A stretch of 64,000 nt of DNA from a virus. The notes below the pieces were generated by a model. The model was not told where the DNA came from, searched no databases, and was given only the letters and a program-made list of their open reading frames with translations. Where the stretch lies: positions 32,732-96,731 of the IMG/VR virus record IMGVR_UViG_3300035698_007355; one strand, written 5' to 3'. The position numbers and the translations under genes were made by a program. Positions 8,068 through 16,358 of this stretch are shown here, piece by piece. Each line of letters starts with the position of its first letter. Position 1 is the stretch's first letter.

Positions 8068-8829
8068 ATGAAAAATATTATTATAGTTGGGTATGGGGAA
8101 GTAGGAAAAGCAATTTATAAAACAGAGAATAATATTGAGAGTAATATTAAAGTTTTTGATACTGATGGAATAATACCAAGTTCAACATTAGATGAAAAGA
8201 GAGGAATAGATATAATGCATATATGTATACCATATTCTAATAAATTCACATCTATTGTAACAACATATGCTAAAGAATATAGCCCAACACTTATAATTAT
8301 TAATTCAACTGTTAAAGTTGGAACAACACGAAAAATAAGAGAAGCTATTGATAAAGACCATGTGAAATTTATTGTGCATAGTCCAATTAGAGGAGTACAT
8401 CCTAATTTACATGCTGGAGTAATGGTATTTATAAAATATGTTGGTGGGGATGAAGAATCTACAAAAATGGCATTAGGACATTTTAAAACATTAAACGTAG
8501 AAGCTAAGATGTTAGGAAATTATGAAACAACAGAGTTAGCAAAGATTATGTCAACTTCATATTATGGTTGGAATATATTATTTGCGAAAGAATGTAAAAT
8601 AATGTGTAATCATTATGGTGTAGATTATGATAAAGTATATATAGAACCTAATAATACATATAACGACGGGTATAAGAAGCTGGGAATGAAAAATGTGGTG
8701 AGACCTGTACTAACTCCCCCAGAAGGAAAGATTGGGGGACATTGTATAGGACCTAATTATGAAATGTTACCAAATGCTAACAACACATCAAGTTTGAGAA
8801 AAATATATAGAGAGTTAGATGAAAAATGA
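8068..8829 (+). CDS. UDP-glucose/GDP-mannose dehydrogenase-like protein (short)
   Basis: 253 residues from the ATG at 8068 after ACGAGG. The N-terminal Rossmann motif is IIIVGYGEVGKAIY. HSPIRGVHPNL and a GGHCIGPN motif with candidate catalytic Cys226 correspond to the nucleotide-sugar 6-dehydrogenase family, which oxidises UDP-Glc or similar sugars to uronic acids. The usual C-terminal nucleotide-sugar-binding domain is missing (family members are about 400-450 residues), so activity may differ. It opens a sugar cluster running to 16318. Confidence 0.65.
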   Translation: MKNIIIVGYGEVGKAIYKTENNIESNIKVFDTDGIIPSSTLDEKRGIDIMHICIPYSNKFTSIVTTYAKEYSPTLIIINSTVKVGTTRKIREAIDKDHVKFIVHSPIRGVHPNLHAGVMVFIKYVGGDEESTKMALGHFKTLNVEAKMLGNYETTELAKIMSTSYYGWNILFAKECKIMCNHYGVDYDKVYIEPNNTYNDGYKKLGMKNVVRPVLTPPEGKIGGHCIGPNYEMLPNANNTSSLRKIYRELDEK

Positions 8830-9065
8830 GTAATATGATACCAAAGTGGATTACAGAAGATTTAATAAGATATACTTTTGTAAAAGATGCTAGAATTAAA
8901 GGAACATATTTATACATAGATTATATTGTTGATGGGGATATTAAAACAAAGAAAATTGCTAGAAGAACAACACTTGGGTTGTTACAAAAGATTTTAGCAG
9001 ATATGAAAGAAAAAGTAGGTGAGAAGAATGAAGAAGTATACAGAGGAAATTACTACGTCATCTAA
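8826..9065 (+). CDS. hypothetical protein
   Basis: 79 residues, overlapping the previous stop by ATGA. It has a beta-rich centre (KGTYLYIDYIVDGDIKTKKIARR) then a helix. Function unknown. Confidence 0.55.
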   Translation: MSNMIPKWITEDLIRYTFVKDARIKGTYLYIDYIVDGDIKTKKIARRTTLGLLQKILADMKEKVGEKNEEVYRGNYYVI

Positions 9066-9285
9066 GGACGTTAAACTAATACATTGTAAGGTTATTGGCG
9101 GGACACAGGCAGACATTTATGAAATAGGAAATGCAATGAGTAAATTTAAAAATAGTTTACCATTTAGACTAGAAGCAATCGTGACTAACGACACAGTAAC
9201 ATTACAAGATGTTGATACGCTTATAAAAGAACTATACAAGCTTAAAAAATCAATAGATATCGATAAAAGGCTAGGAAAGGAGTGA
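9028..9285 (+). CDS. hypothetical protein
   Basis: 85 residues from ATG 9028 with AGGTGAG just upstream. Mixed alpha/beta with a C-terminal helix KELYKLKKSIDIDKRLG. It overlaps the upstream gene by 38 bases in another frame. Function unknown. Confidence 0.5.
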   Translation: MKKYTEEITTSSKDVKLIHCKVIGGTQADIYEIGNAMSKFKNSLPFRLEAIVTNDTVTLQDVDTLIKELYKLKKSIDIDKRLGKE

Positions 9286-9290
9286 GAAAA

Positions 9291-9701
9291 ATGAATAAAG
9301 AAAGTTGTCCAATTTGTGAACATACAATTTGTGAAGAATTTGTAGTAGATTTAATGATTTGTTCTAATTGTAGTCACGTATTTAAGAAAAAAACAGAATT
9401 AGAAAAGGATAAAAAAGAAGTAGGTCTTCACTTATATAATAATCCTATTGATACTGTTAGGGAAATTACAGATAAAATGGAAGATTCACAAGTTATAGAA
9501 TTTAATTTTCCTAGTATGAACTTTTATGCTTTGGACTTACATCCAACAGATTTTTATAAGTCAAGTATTAATCATTACTTTAATCAAATGAGTCTTATGA
9601 TATTACTACGAAGATGTAGATTAAAACCAATTAAACAAGAAAATAAATGGAATAAAGACGAGACAATGTGTATAACAAATATTATTTGTCGGAGGATATA
9701 G
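9291..9701 (+). CDS. zinc-ribbon protein
   Basis: 136 residues from ATG 9291. Two CxxC pairs at the N-terminus (CPICEHTICEEF... MICSNCSHVF) form a treble-clef or ribbon like that at the start of some sugar-modifying SAM methyltransferases. The rest is helical and lacks a methyltransferase motif. It sits directly before the GDP-mannose dehydratase. Confidence 0.55.
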   Translation: MNKESCPICEHTICEEFVVDLMICSNCSHVFKKKTELEKDKKEVGLHLYNNPIDTVREITDKMEDSQVIEFNFPSMNFYALDLHPTDFYKSSINHYFNQMSLMILLRRCRLKPIKQENKWNKDETMCITNIICRRI

Positions 9702-9702
9702 A

Positions 9703-11766
9703 ATGGAGAATGTTATAATTACTGGTGTGGGTCAAGATGGTTATTATTTAAGTATTAAATTACTTGAGAAAGGTTATAAAGTTATTGGTATTGACCAATG
9801 GCAACATAAAGGTTATAATGATAACTACAAAGAATTAATGGAACATAAGAATTTCAAATTAATAGAAGGAAGTATTACTGATAGATATTTAATGAAACGA
9901 ATTATAAAAGAATATCAACCTAAATATTTTTTTAATACAGCAGCTATTAGTCATGTAGCAGTATCATTTGATATTCCAGAATTAACTTTCGATACAAATA
10001 CTATAGCACCTTTAAACATATTAGAAGAATTGAGACATAATAGTCCTCATACTAGTTTTCTTCAATGTTCTACAAGTGAACAATATGGAGATTTTGAAGA
10101 AACTCCTCAATCAGAAGAAACTAAAATGATGCCTAATAGTCCTTATGCGATTGCTAAAGCAGCTACTTTCTTTATGGTTAAACTTTATAGAAAATATGGA
10201 TTAAAAACATATAATACAATATGCTTTAATCACGAATCAATACCAAAAGAATCATCTATAACATTAAAACATAATAATAGATTACAAATAATACCAATTT
10301 GTGATTTATTTTATAAGCGCGGAGATAGATTTAGAGGATTTAATAAAAAATATATTGGGTCACAAGTATGGGACGGTGATAAATGGACTAAAATAATTGA
10401 TGGTACTTGTTATCAAAAGAAAAATAAACCTATGAAACTTATTCAAACCAGAGATGCTTGTTATGAGTCTACACTTGAACATAAAACATTTTTAAATGAT
10501 AATTCAGAAATAAATACTGAAGATGTTAAAAAAGGCGATGTGGTATATGAAACATTTGACCCAATTATAAAAGAATATGAAACTATAGATAAAGATTTAG
10601 CATACGCTATTGGATTTATAGTAGGCGATGGATATGTTTCTAAATCTGGTTATATAAGATTAACTGGATGTGATAAAAAAGAAATAACAAAAATTGCGAA
10701 TATTATCAAAAATAAATTTGGATGGTCTTATAGAACTTATAATTCCGGACCAGGAAATTGGGAAAATTGTGTAAATGATGTATATCAAATCGATTTTAAT
10801 AATGATGTAAATTTTGGATTATGGTTACGAAATTCAATATATTCAAAAAATACAAATAAAAAAATTGTTCCAGAATACATATTAAATGGAAATACCGATA
10901 TTAAGTTAGGATTTTTTAAAGGGTATTATTTAGCAGATGGAAGAAAAACTGGTAATGAAACATATGAATTTAAAGGATTTACTACAAATTCTCAAGCCCT
11001 ATGTATGGGGTTAAATCACATTTGTAAATTAGTATTAAATCAAATACCAAAAACTAAATGTGTTATAAAAGGAGATAAAAGATATTATTATACACAATTA
11101 AGAAATACTAATACAAACCTAGGGAAAGGCGCTATTAAAAAACTAAATGAAGTAATATCTATAAAAAATACTAAAAATCCAGATAATTGGTTTTTTGATA
11201 TTCAAACAGAATCAAAAGCATTTGTAACTGGACCAAATACTTTTAAAGTTCATAACAGTGAAATTAGACCTGATAATTTTGTTACAAGAAAAATTACAAA
11301 GACTCTAGCTGAAATGATGGTTGGTAAAGCAGATAAACTAACTTTAGGAAATATGGATGCAAAAAGAGATTGGGGATATGCTCCAGACTTTATCGATGGT
11401 ATGATTACTATTATGGAGTCAGACGAGCCAGATGATTACGTTTTAGCTACAGGCGAGACACATACTGTTAGAGAATTTGTAGAAGCAGCTATTAAAGCAC
11501 TTGGTCTAGATATTGTTTGGGAAGGAACTGGCGTTAATGAGAAGGGCTCGATTTTAGCAAGAGACCAAAACGGAAATCCTATAATAATCAAGAAAGATGC
11601 AGTAGTTGTAAACAAAGATTTTTATAGACCAGCAGAAGTAAATGTCTTATTAGGAGACCCTACTAAGATAAAAGAAAAATTAGGTTGGGAACCAACAACT
11701 AAATTTACAGAACTAGTTGCTAAAATGGTTAAGAATGACTTATTATTATGTGAGGAACAAAAATGA
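9703..11766 (+). CDS. gmd: GDP-mannose 4,6-dehydratase with intein
   Basis: 687 residues. Without the intein the host protein is about 347 residues, normal for the family. It converts GDP-D-mannose to GDP-4-keto-6-deoxymannose with NADP. Visible features are TGVGQDGYYL (dinucleotide binding), NTAAISHVAVSFDIPE, the STSEQYG segment and the YAIAK catalytic Tyr/Lys pair. Residues 179-518 are an intein that splits FNHE from SEIRPDNFVTRKIT. The C-terminal substrate domain is intact (GNMDAKRDWGYAPDF). GGAGG precedes the ATG. The product is the substrate of the ColD-like enzyme encoded at 13013. Confidence 0.9.
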   Translation: MENVIITGVGQDGYYLSIKLLEKGYKVIGIDQWQHKGYNDNYKELMEHKNFKLIEGSITDRYLMKRIIKEYQPKYFFNTAAISHVAVSFDIPELTFDTNTIAPLNILEELRHNSPHTSFLQCSTSEQYGDFEETPQSEETKMMPNSPYAIAKAATFFMVKLYRKYGLKTYNTICFNHESIPKESSITLKHNNRLQIIPICDLFYKRGDRFRGFNKKYIGSQVWDGDKWTKIIDGTCYQKKNKPMKLIQTRDACYESTLEHKTFLNDNSEINTEDVKKGDVVYETFDPIIKEYETIDKDLAYAIGFIVGDGYVSKSGYIRLTGCDKKEITKIANIIKNKFGWSYRTYNSGPGNWENCVNDVYQIDFNNDVNFGLWLRNSIYSKNTNKKIVPEYILNGNTDIKLGFFKGYYLADGRKTGNETYEFKGFTTNSQALCMGLNHICKLVLNQIPKTKCVIKGDKRYYYTQLRNTNTNLGKGAIKKLNEVISIKNTKNPDNWFFDIQTESKAFVTGPNTFKVHNSEIRPDNFVTRKITKTLAEMMVGKADKLTLGNMDAKRDWGYAPDFIDGMITIMESDEPDDYVLATGETHTVREFVEAAIKALGLDIVWEGTGVNEKGSILARDQNGNPIIIKKDAVVVNKDFYRPAEVNVLLGDPTKIKEKLGWEPTTKFTELVAKMVKNDLLLCEEQK
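10237..11256 (+). mobile_element. intein in GDP-mannose dehydratase, LAGLIDADG type
   Basis: 340 residues from Ser (SIPKESSITL) to the terminal His-Asn (TFKVHN), with Ser as the +1 extein residue. It has splicing-block features (THLEHKTFLND-like block B at YESTLEHKTF) and two homing-endonuclease motifs, YAIGFIVGDGYV and LGFFKGYYLADG. Removing it restores FNHESEIRPDNFVTRKIT, a highly conserved dehydratase segment. The endonuclease motifs keep their acidic residues, so it may still be mobile. Confidence 0.88.
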
Positions 11767-12791
11767 ATAAATTAAAAATTGGATTTGCAGACAACCTCTA
11801 TGGAACCCCAAAAGGCCATAGTTATGTTGTCAGAGATATGGTTAAAATATTTAAAGATGAAGGACATGAAACTCATATGTACAGAATAGGAGACAATCCT
11901 ATAGATGTAGAATTTGATATCCCAGACACTATAAAATCTTTTACAGGTAGAAATTTACCAAAAGATGAATTTATAGCTTGGATTAAAGAAAAAAAACTTG
12001 ATTATTGTGTATTTATGGAATATCAACAATGGTGGAATGAAGATTATGATAAACTTCAAGTATGTAAAGACCTTGGAGTTAAAACAGCAGGATTTTTAGT
12101 ATGGGAAAAACTAGATTGGGATAAATTAGAGCATTATAAATTATATACTAAAATATTATGTCCTACAGGATTTCAAACTAGATTATTAAGAGGAAAAGGG
12201 CTTATGAACGCAGTACATACTCCTTGGGGAGTATTTAAAGATGAAATAGATAAAGTATTTATGCCTGAACGAGAAGATGATAACGTAGTATTTTATCATT
12301 GTGCAGGTAGTGGTGGAGTAGAAAATAGAAAAAATACAGATGCTGTAGTAGAAGCATATAATAAAATAAAAGATGGAAATACAAGATTACAAATGACACA
12401 CTTAGGTAAAAAAGTATTTAATAGAAAAGAAATAATATCTTTTATGAAATACTCAGATGTATTAATAAATACTGCTAAATGGGACACTATAGGATTAAAT
12501 TCATTAGAAGCTAATATGTGTGGTAGTCCAGCAATAGTAGTTGATATGGACCCCATGAATGAATTGGTTAAGAATAATACTAATGGATTTACAGTCCCTG
12601 GAAAACTAGGAGAAAGTAGAATAGTTACTTGCCCTATTTATAATGTTGACGTTGATGAACTAGCTAAAAAAATGGAAATATGTAAAAATAAGATAGTTTT
12701 AGATACTCTTAAAAGTAGTTCAAGAAAATTTGCAGAAATTAACTTTGATTGGGATATTAATAAAGAATTTCTTTTAAAACATTTTAAATGA
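11763..12791 (+). CDS. glycosyltransferase (GT4-like)
   Basis: 342 residues, overlapping the dehydratase by ATGA. The N-terminus KIGFADNLYGTPKGHSYVVRDM and the C-terminal donor-binding part (YHCAGSGGVENRKNTDAVVEAY, then IGLNSLEANMCGSPAIVVD) are typical of GT-B enzymes. It probably adds one of the sugars made by the surrounding genes. Acceptor unknown. Confidence 0.75.
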   Translation: MNKLKIGFADNLYGTPKGHSYVVRDMVKIFKDEGHETHMYRIGDNPIDVEFDIPDTIKSFTGRNLPKDEFIAWIKEKKLDYCVFMEYQQWWNEDYDKLQVCKDLGVKTAGFLVWEKLDWDKLEHYKLYTKILCPTGFQTRLLRGKGLMNAVHTPWGVFKDEIDKVFMPEREDDNVVFYHCAGSGGVENRKNTDAVVEAYNKIKDGNTRLQMTHLGKKVFNRKEIISFMKYSDVLINTAKWDTIGLNSLEANMCGSPAIVVDMDPMNELVKNNTNGFTVPGKLGESRIVTCPIYNVDVDELAKKMEICKNKIVLDTLKSSSRKFAEINFDWDINKEFLLKHFK

Positions 12792-12800
12792 GGTGTAATA

Positions 12801-13004
12801 ATGAAAAATAGTTGTCCTTTTAAGGACGAATTAATTGAGATAATACAAATGAAGACTGCTCCAATATGTTTTCATTGTGGTAATCCTTATATTAGGGATT
12901 TAATACATTGTGGGGCTTACCATAATACGTGGATGCCTAATTGTAAATGTCTCAGTAAAACAACAATAAGAATAGTAACTGGAAATGGATTTAGAATCGA
13001 ATAG
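12801..13004 (+). CDS. small zinc-binding protein
   Basis: 67 residues with CPF, CFHCG, HCG and CKC groups spaced like one or two zinc knuckles. GAGGTG precedes the ATG. It lies within the sugar operon; role unknown. Confidence 0.5.
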   Translation: MKNSCPFKDELIEIIQMKTAPICFHCGNPYIRDLIHCGAYHNTWMPNCKCLSKTTIRIVTGNGFRIE

Positions 13005-13012
13005 GTGAAAAA

Positions 13013-14092
13013 ATGATAAGAATAGGAGATTTCATTCCTGAGAAGAAACATATAGACGCAGTTCTAGAAGTTATTAAATCAGGACGTATAACAGAAGGCT
13101 CAAAAGTTAAAGAACTAGAGAAAGTTATGGCTAAATACCTAGATGTAAAACACGCAATACTTACAACAAATGGAACAGTAGCTTTACAATTAGTAGCAAC
13201 ATATCTAAGACATAGAGACAAAGATAATGTTAATACAGCTATTCCAGCTATGACATTTCCAGCAACTATAAATGCATTTGCTGTTGGTGGATTTCCAGTA
13301 GCTCTAGTAGATATTAAAGAAGATTTACAAATAGATATTGGTAAAATCACAGATGAAATGAAACCAAATATTGATATTATAGTACCTGTACATCTTATGG
13401 GGTATACAGCAGATATGGATAAAATTATGGCTGACGCTGAGAAATATGGTTGGACAGTTGTTGAAGACGCTTGTGAAGCGTTTGGGTCAGAATATAAAGG
13501 TAAAAAAGTAGGAACTATAGGACACTTTGGTTGTTTTAGTTTTTATGTATCACATAACATAACAGCAGGAGAACTTGGTATGGTTGTAACAAACGATGAC
13601 GAAGCTGCTAAAATTATGAGAAGTATGAAGAATCACGGAAGAACAGGAGATTCAATGAAATTCCTACACGGATATATTGGGTCTAATTATAAAACAACAG
13701 AATTCACAGCAGCTATAGGATTAGCTAATATGGAGAATGTTAATGATATTATATCTGAGAGAAAAGCAAATTGTCAATACTTTTTAGATAATATCAAGAA
13801 TGATAATTTAATATTATTTCCAGTACCAGAAGGGTTTAGTCCATTAGGATATCCTATAAAATGCTTAACCCCTAAATATAGAACAAAGATTTGTAAAAAA
13901 TTAAATGATAATAATATTGAAACAAGAGACATCTTTCCTTGTCTAGCTAACCAGGACGCGTATAGAGTGCATTTTAGAGACTCTAATCTCCCAGTAGCAG
14001 ATACACTAGAAAAAACTGTTTTCTATATAGGATGTCACCAATTTTTGTCTGAGAGCGATAAGAAGAAAATAATAGAGGTATTATCAGAATGA
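13013..14092 (+). CDS. DegT/DnrJ-fold sugar enzyme, ColD/RfbH-like C3-dehydratase
   Basis: 359 residues, fold type I PLP enzyme. PAMTFPATINAFAVGG, the PLP-ring Asp motif VVEDACEAFG and SNYKTTEFTAAIG are family hallmarks. The position that is Lys in aminotransferases is His181 (FSFYVSHNITAGELG). In ColD and RfbH this His replacement turns the enzyme from aminotransferase into a sugar 3-dehydratase. ColD acts on GDP-4-keto-6-deoxymannose, the product of the dehydratase at 9703, so a route towards a GDP-3,6-dideoxyhexose is likely. PLP and glutamate would be needed. Confidence 0.78.
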   Translation: MIRIGDFIPEKKHIDAVLEVIKSGRITEGSKVKELEKVMAKYLDVKHAILTTNGTVALQLVATYLRHRDKDNVNTAIPAMTFPATINAFAVGGFPVALVDIKEDLQIDIGKITDEMKPNIDIIVPVHLMGYTADMDKIMADAEKYGWTVVEDACEAFGSEYKGKKVGTIGHFGCFSFYVSHNITAGELGMVVTNDDEAAKIMRSMKNHGRTGDSMKFLHGYIGSNYKTTEFTAAIGLANMENVNDIISERKANCQYFLDNIKNDNLILFPVPEGFSPLGYPIKCLTPKYRTKICKKLNDNNIETRDIFPCLANQDAYRVHFRDSNLPVADTLEKTVFYIGCHQFLSESDKKKIIEVLSE

Positions 14093-15165
14093 AATTATTA
14101 TATATAGCATTAGACTCATTAAATCATTCAATAAGGATTTGTAACGAACTAGTTAAGAAAGGATATGAAATAACCTTAGTTGCTATGGATGAAGATTATT
14201 ATGATAATGAAAATATTCCAATTCCAGATAAAAAAATTAAATTAATTCAAGATACTTTAAAAAACATTGAAAATCCTGAAACATTTCCATATGATAAAGT
14301 TAAAGAAAAATACGATATGATATTTGGGTCAACAATGAGATGTGCTCCAATATGTTCAGTATTAAAAGGTAAAATGAAAATTCCTTGGTATAATATGGTA
14401 TTAGATATACCAACTCATTTACTTATGAGATATAAAGCACGTAGAGAATTATGGGAGACAATATATTTACCATCATTAGACTATGCAGATAAAATATTAC
14501 TTAATACTAATATTGCTATGAGTGAATATAAACGAATAACTGGTAATAGAGCTAAACCTTGTGATGTAGTAACTTATCCAACACACTTACCAAGTAAGTT
14601 CTTTATGGAAGGACTTGGAAAAAGAGGTGACTATGTTATATCAGTTGGAAGATTAGTTGCTGAAAAAAACTTTATTATTATTCCAATAGCATTATCAATG
14701 ATTAAAGGAATTAATAAATATGTAGCGATAGGACCTGACAAAGGCCAATTACAAAAAATAAAAGATATGTGCAAGCAATATGGAGTAGAATTCGAACATT
14801 ATACAAATGTATCAGGAGAAAAAAAGATGGAACTCATAAGTAAAAGCGCAATGATGATTTATCCACAACATACTGAATATATTGGTGGATTACCACCTTA
14901 TGAAGGAATGTTTTGTGGAAAACCAGTAATTTGTTCAATGTATAAAATCTTAATAGATTTATATGGACCAAATGCATTATATTTTACACCAGGGGAAGTT
15001 TTAGAGCTTGCAAAGAATATTTCATTTGTTATGAGTTGTAAAGATGAACTTTATGAAAGGTTAGGACAAAATGCAGCAGAATTTGCTGAAATTGAAGCTG
15101 GATACGAGAAATTTGCAGATGGTCTGCATAATTTTTTAGAAAATAAAAAAGAGGAAGAAAAATGA
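14089..15165 (+). CDS. glycosyltransferase (GT4-like)
   Basis: 358 residues, overlapping the previous stop. N-terminus LLYIALDSLNHSIRICNELVKKGYEITLV; C-terminal donor domain with YVISVGRLVAEKNFIIIPIAL and TEYIGGLPPYEGMFCGKPVICS (E-x7-E-like motif). Second glycosyltransferase of the cluster. Confidence 0.78.
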   Translation: MKLLYIALDSLNHSIRICNELVKKGYEITLVAMDEDYYDNENIPIPDKKIKLIQDTLKNIENPETFPYDKVKEKYDMIFGSTMRCAPICSVLKGKMKIPWYNMVLDIPTHLLMRYKARRELWETIYLPSLDYADKILLNTNIAMSEYKRITGNRAKPCDVVTYPTHLPSKFFMEGLGKRGDYVISVGRLVAEKNFIIIPIALSMIKGINKYVAIGPDKGQLQKIKDMCKQYGVEFEHYTNVSGEKKMELISKSAMMIYPQHTEYIGGLPPYEGMFCGKPVICSMYKILIDLYGPNALYFTPGEVLELAKNISFVMSCKDELYERLGQNAAEFAEIEAGYEKFADGLHNFLENKKEEEK

Positions 15166-15320
15166 ATAGTAATACAACAGATATTAAATATACATTTACA
15201 TATGTACCACCATTCCGTTATTATGAAGAATGTGATTGTGATATATGTCCGTGTTGTGGTAAACGAAGACGAAGAAGTCTAGATAAGCCTTGGATAGTAA
15301 CTTGCGGAGGACAACAATGA
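15162..15320 (+). CDS. small zinc-ribbon protein
   Basis: 52 residues; CDCDICPCCGKRRRR is a dense cysteine cluster followed by arginines. ATGA overlaps at both ends with glycosyltransferase genes support translation. Function unknown. Confidence 0.5.
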   Translation: MNSNTTDIKYTFTYVPPFRYYEECDCDICPCCGKRRRRSLDKPWIVTCGGQQ

Positions 15321-16318
15321 GTGATATTTTATTAGCTTGTCCTATGGAGGATGGACAATCAGGAACATTTATACAAGAAGCTCTATTAGAGTTAGATTAT
15401 AGAGTAGCAGTATTTGATTGGAGAAAATTCGGAAATACATATGGGCAAGAAGGATTAAATAAAGAATTTATAGATGCTCACAAAAAACTTAAACCAGATT
15501 TAACAATTATAATTAAGGGTGGCGGGATAGAATCAACTACAATAGATAAAATTAAAAAATTCCATAAAGGAAAAATTGTTGGATGGATATTTGATGTTAC
15601 TTTAGGAGGAATTTACATAAAAGATATACCACGATATGTAGATTTTTGTAAATCATTAGATATTTTTTTCACAATAGACGCAGAAGCAGTTCCAGAGTTA
15701 AATAAACTCGGAATTAATTGTAAATGGCTTCCACAAGGGTTTTTTGAACCACTATATAGAGAACAAGTGTTTAATTATGTTCAAAAAAAGAGATTTGGGT
15801 CAGATATAGCATTTATTGGTTCAGTTGGGTCATTTCATCCAGAAAGAGAGAAATTTTTAAAAAGATTACACCAAGAAGGGTTTTATTTCAAAATTTATGG
15901 CGAAGTTTTATATCCAGAAGGTAAAGAACCTGATTGGGTAGTAGAACATCATACAGGATTTGCTGTAAAGAATGATATACACTCAGTTGTAGTTGGGTCA
16001 AGTAAAATTATGATAGGATTAGATGGTTGGCCTCATAGAGACAAGTCGTATTCACTTAGACTTTATAAAACATTAGGAGCAGGCGGATTTTATTTAATGA
16101 ATCATACAAAAAATGTTGAAGAAATATTTACACCAGGAGTTCACCTTGATACTTTCAAAGATGAAGATGAAATGGTTGAAAAAATCATAGAATATTTAAA
16201 TGATGATGATTTGAGAGAAAAAATAGCAAAGGATGGGCAAGAAGAGGTATTAAAAAATCACACACAGGAGGTTGTAATGAAAAAACTATTAAAGGGAGTG
16301 TTAGAATTAACGGAATAA
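15317..16318 (+). CDS. CgeB-like glycosyltransferase
   Basis: 333 residues from ATG 15317 (GCGGAGG upstream), overlapping the previous stop. SGTFIQEALLELDYRVAVFDWR, FFTIDAEAVPELNKLGINCKWLPQG and the C-terminal SLRLYKTLGAGGFYLMNHTKNVEEIF resemble the CgeB/DUF3880-type glycosyltransferases found in bacterial and phage surface-sugar clusters. Last gene before the terminase promoter. Confidence 0.7.
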   Translation: MSDILLACPMEDGQSGTFIQEALLELDYRVAVFDWRKFGNTYGQEGLNKEFIDAHKKLKPDLTIIIKGGGIESTTIDKIKKFHKGKIVGWIFDVTLGGIYIKDIPRYVDFCKSLDIFFTIDAEAVPELNKLGINCKWLPQGFFEPLYREQVFNYVQKKRFGSDIAFIGSVGSFHPEREKFLKRLHQEGFYFKIYGEVLYPEGKEPDWVVEHHTGFAVKNDIHSVVVGSSKIMIGLDGWPHRDKSYSLRLYKTLGAGGFYLMNHTKNVEEIFTPGVHLDTFKDEDEMVEKIIEYLNDDDLREKIAKDGQEEVLKNHTQEVVMKKLLKGVLELTE

Positions 16319-16335
16319 CCGAAACATTTATATAG
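16319..16335 (+). promoter_or_regulatory. promoter of terminase operon
   Basis: CCGAAACATTTATATAG, identical in core to the promoters at 6822 and 7019. The terminase ATG follows the TATA element by 25 bases with no ribosome site, so initiation is probably leaderless. Confidence 0.75.
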
Positions 16336-16358
16336 TTGATATTACATAACATAATAAT

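Noticed and set aside
13013-14092. Ordinary sugar aminotransferase (perosamine synthase type)
   Set aside because: The PLP-binding Lys is replaced by His in FSFYVSHNIT, which fits the 3-dehydratase branch.
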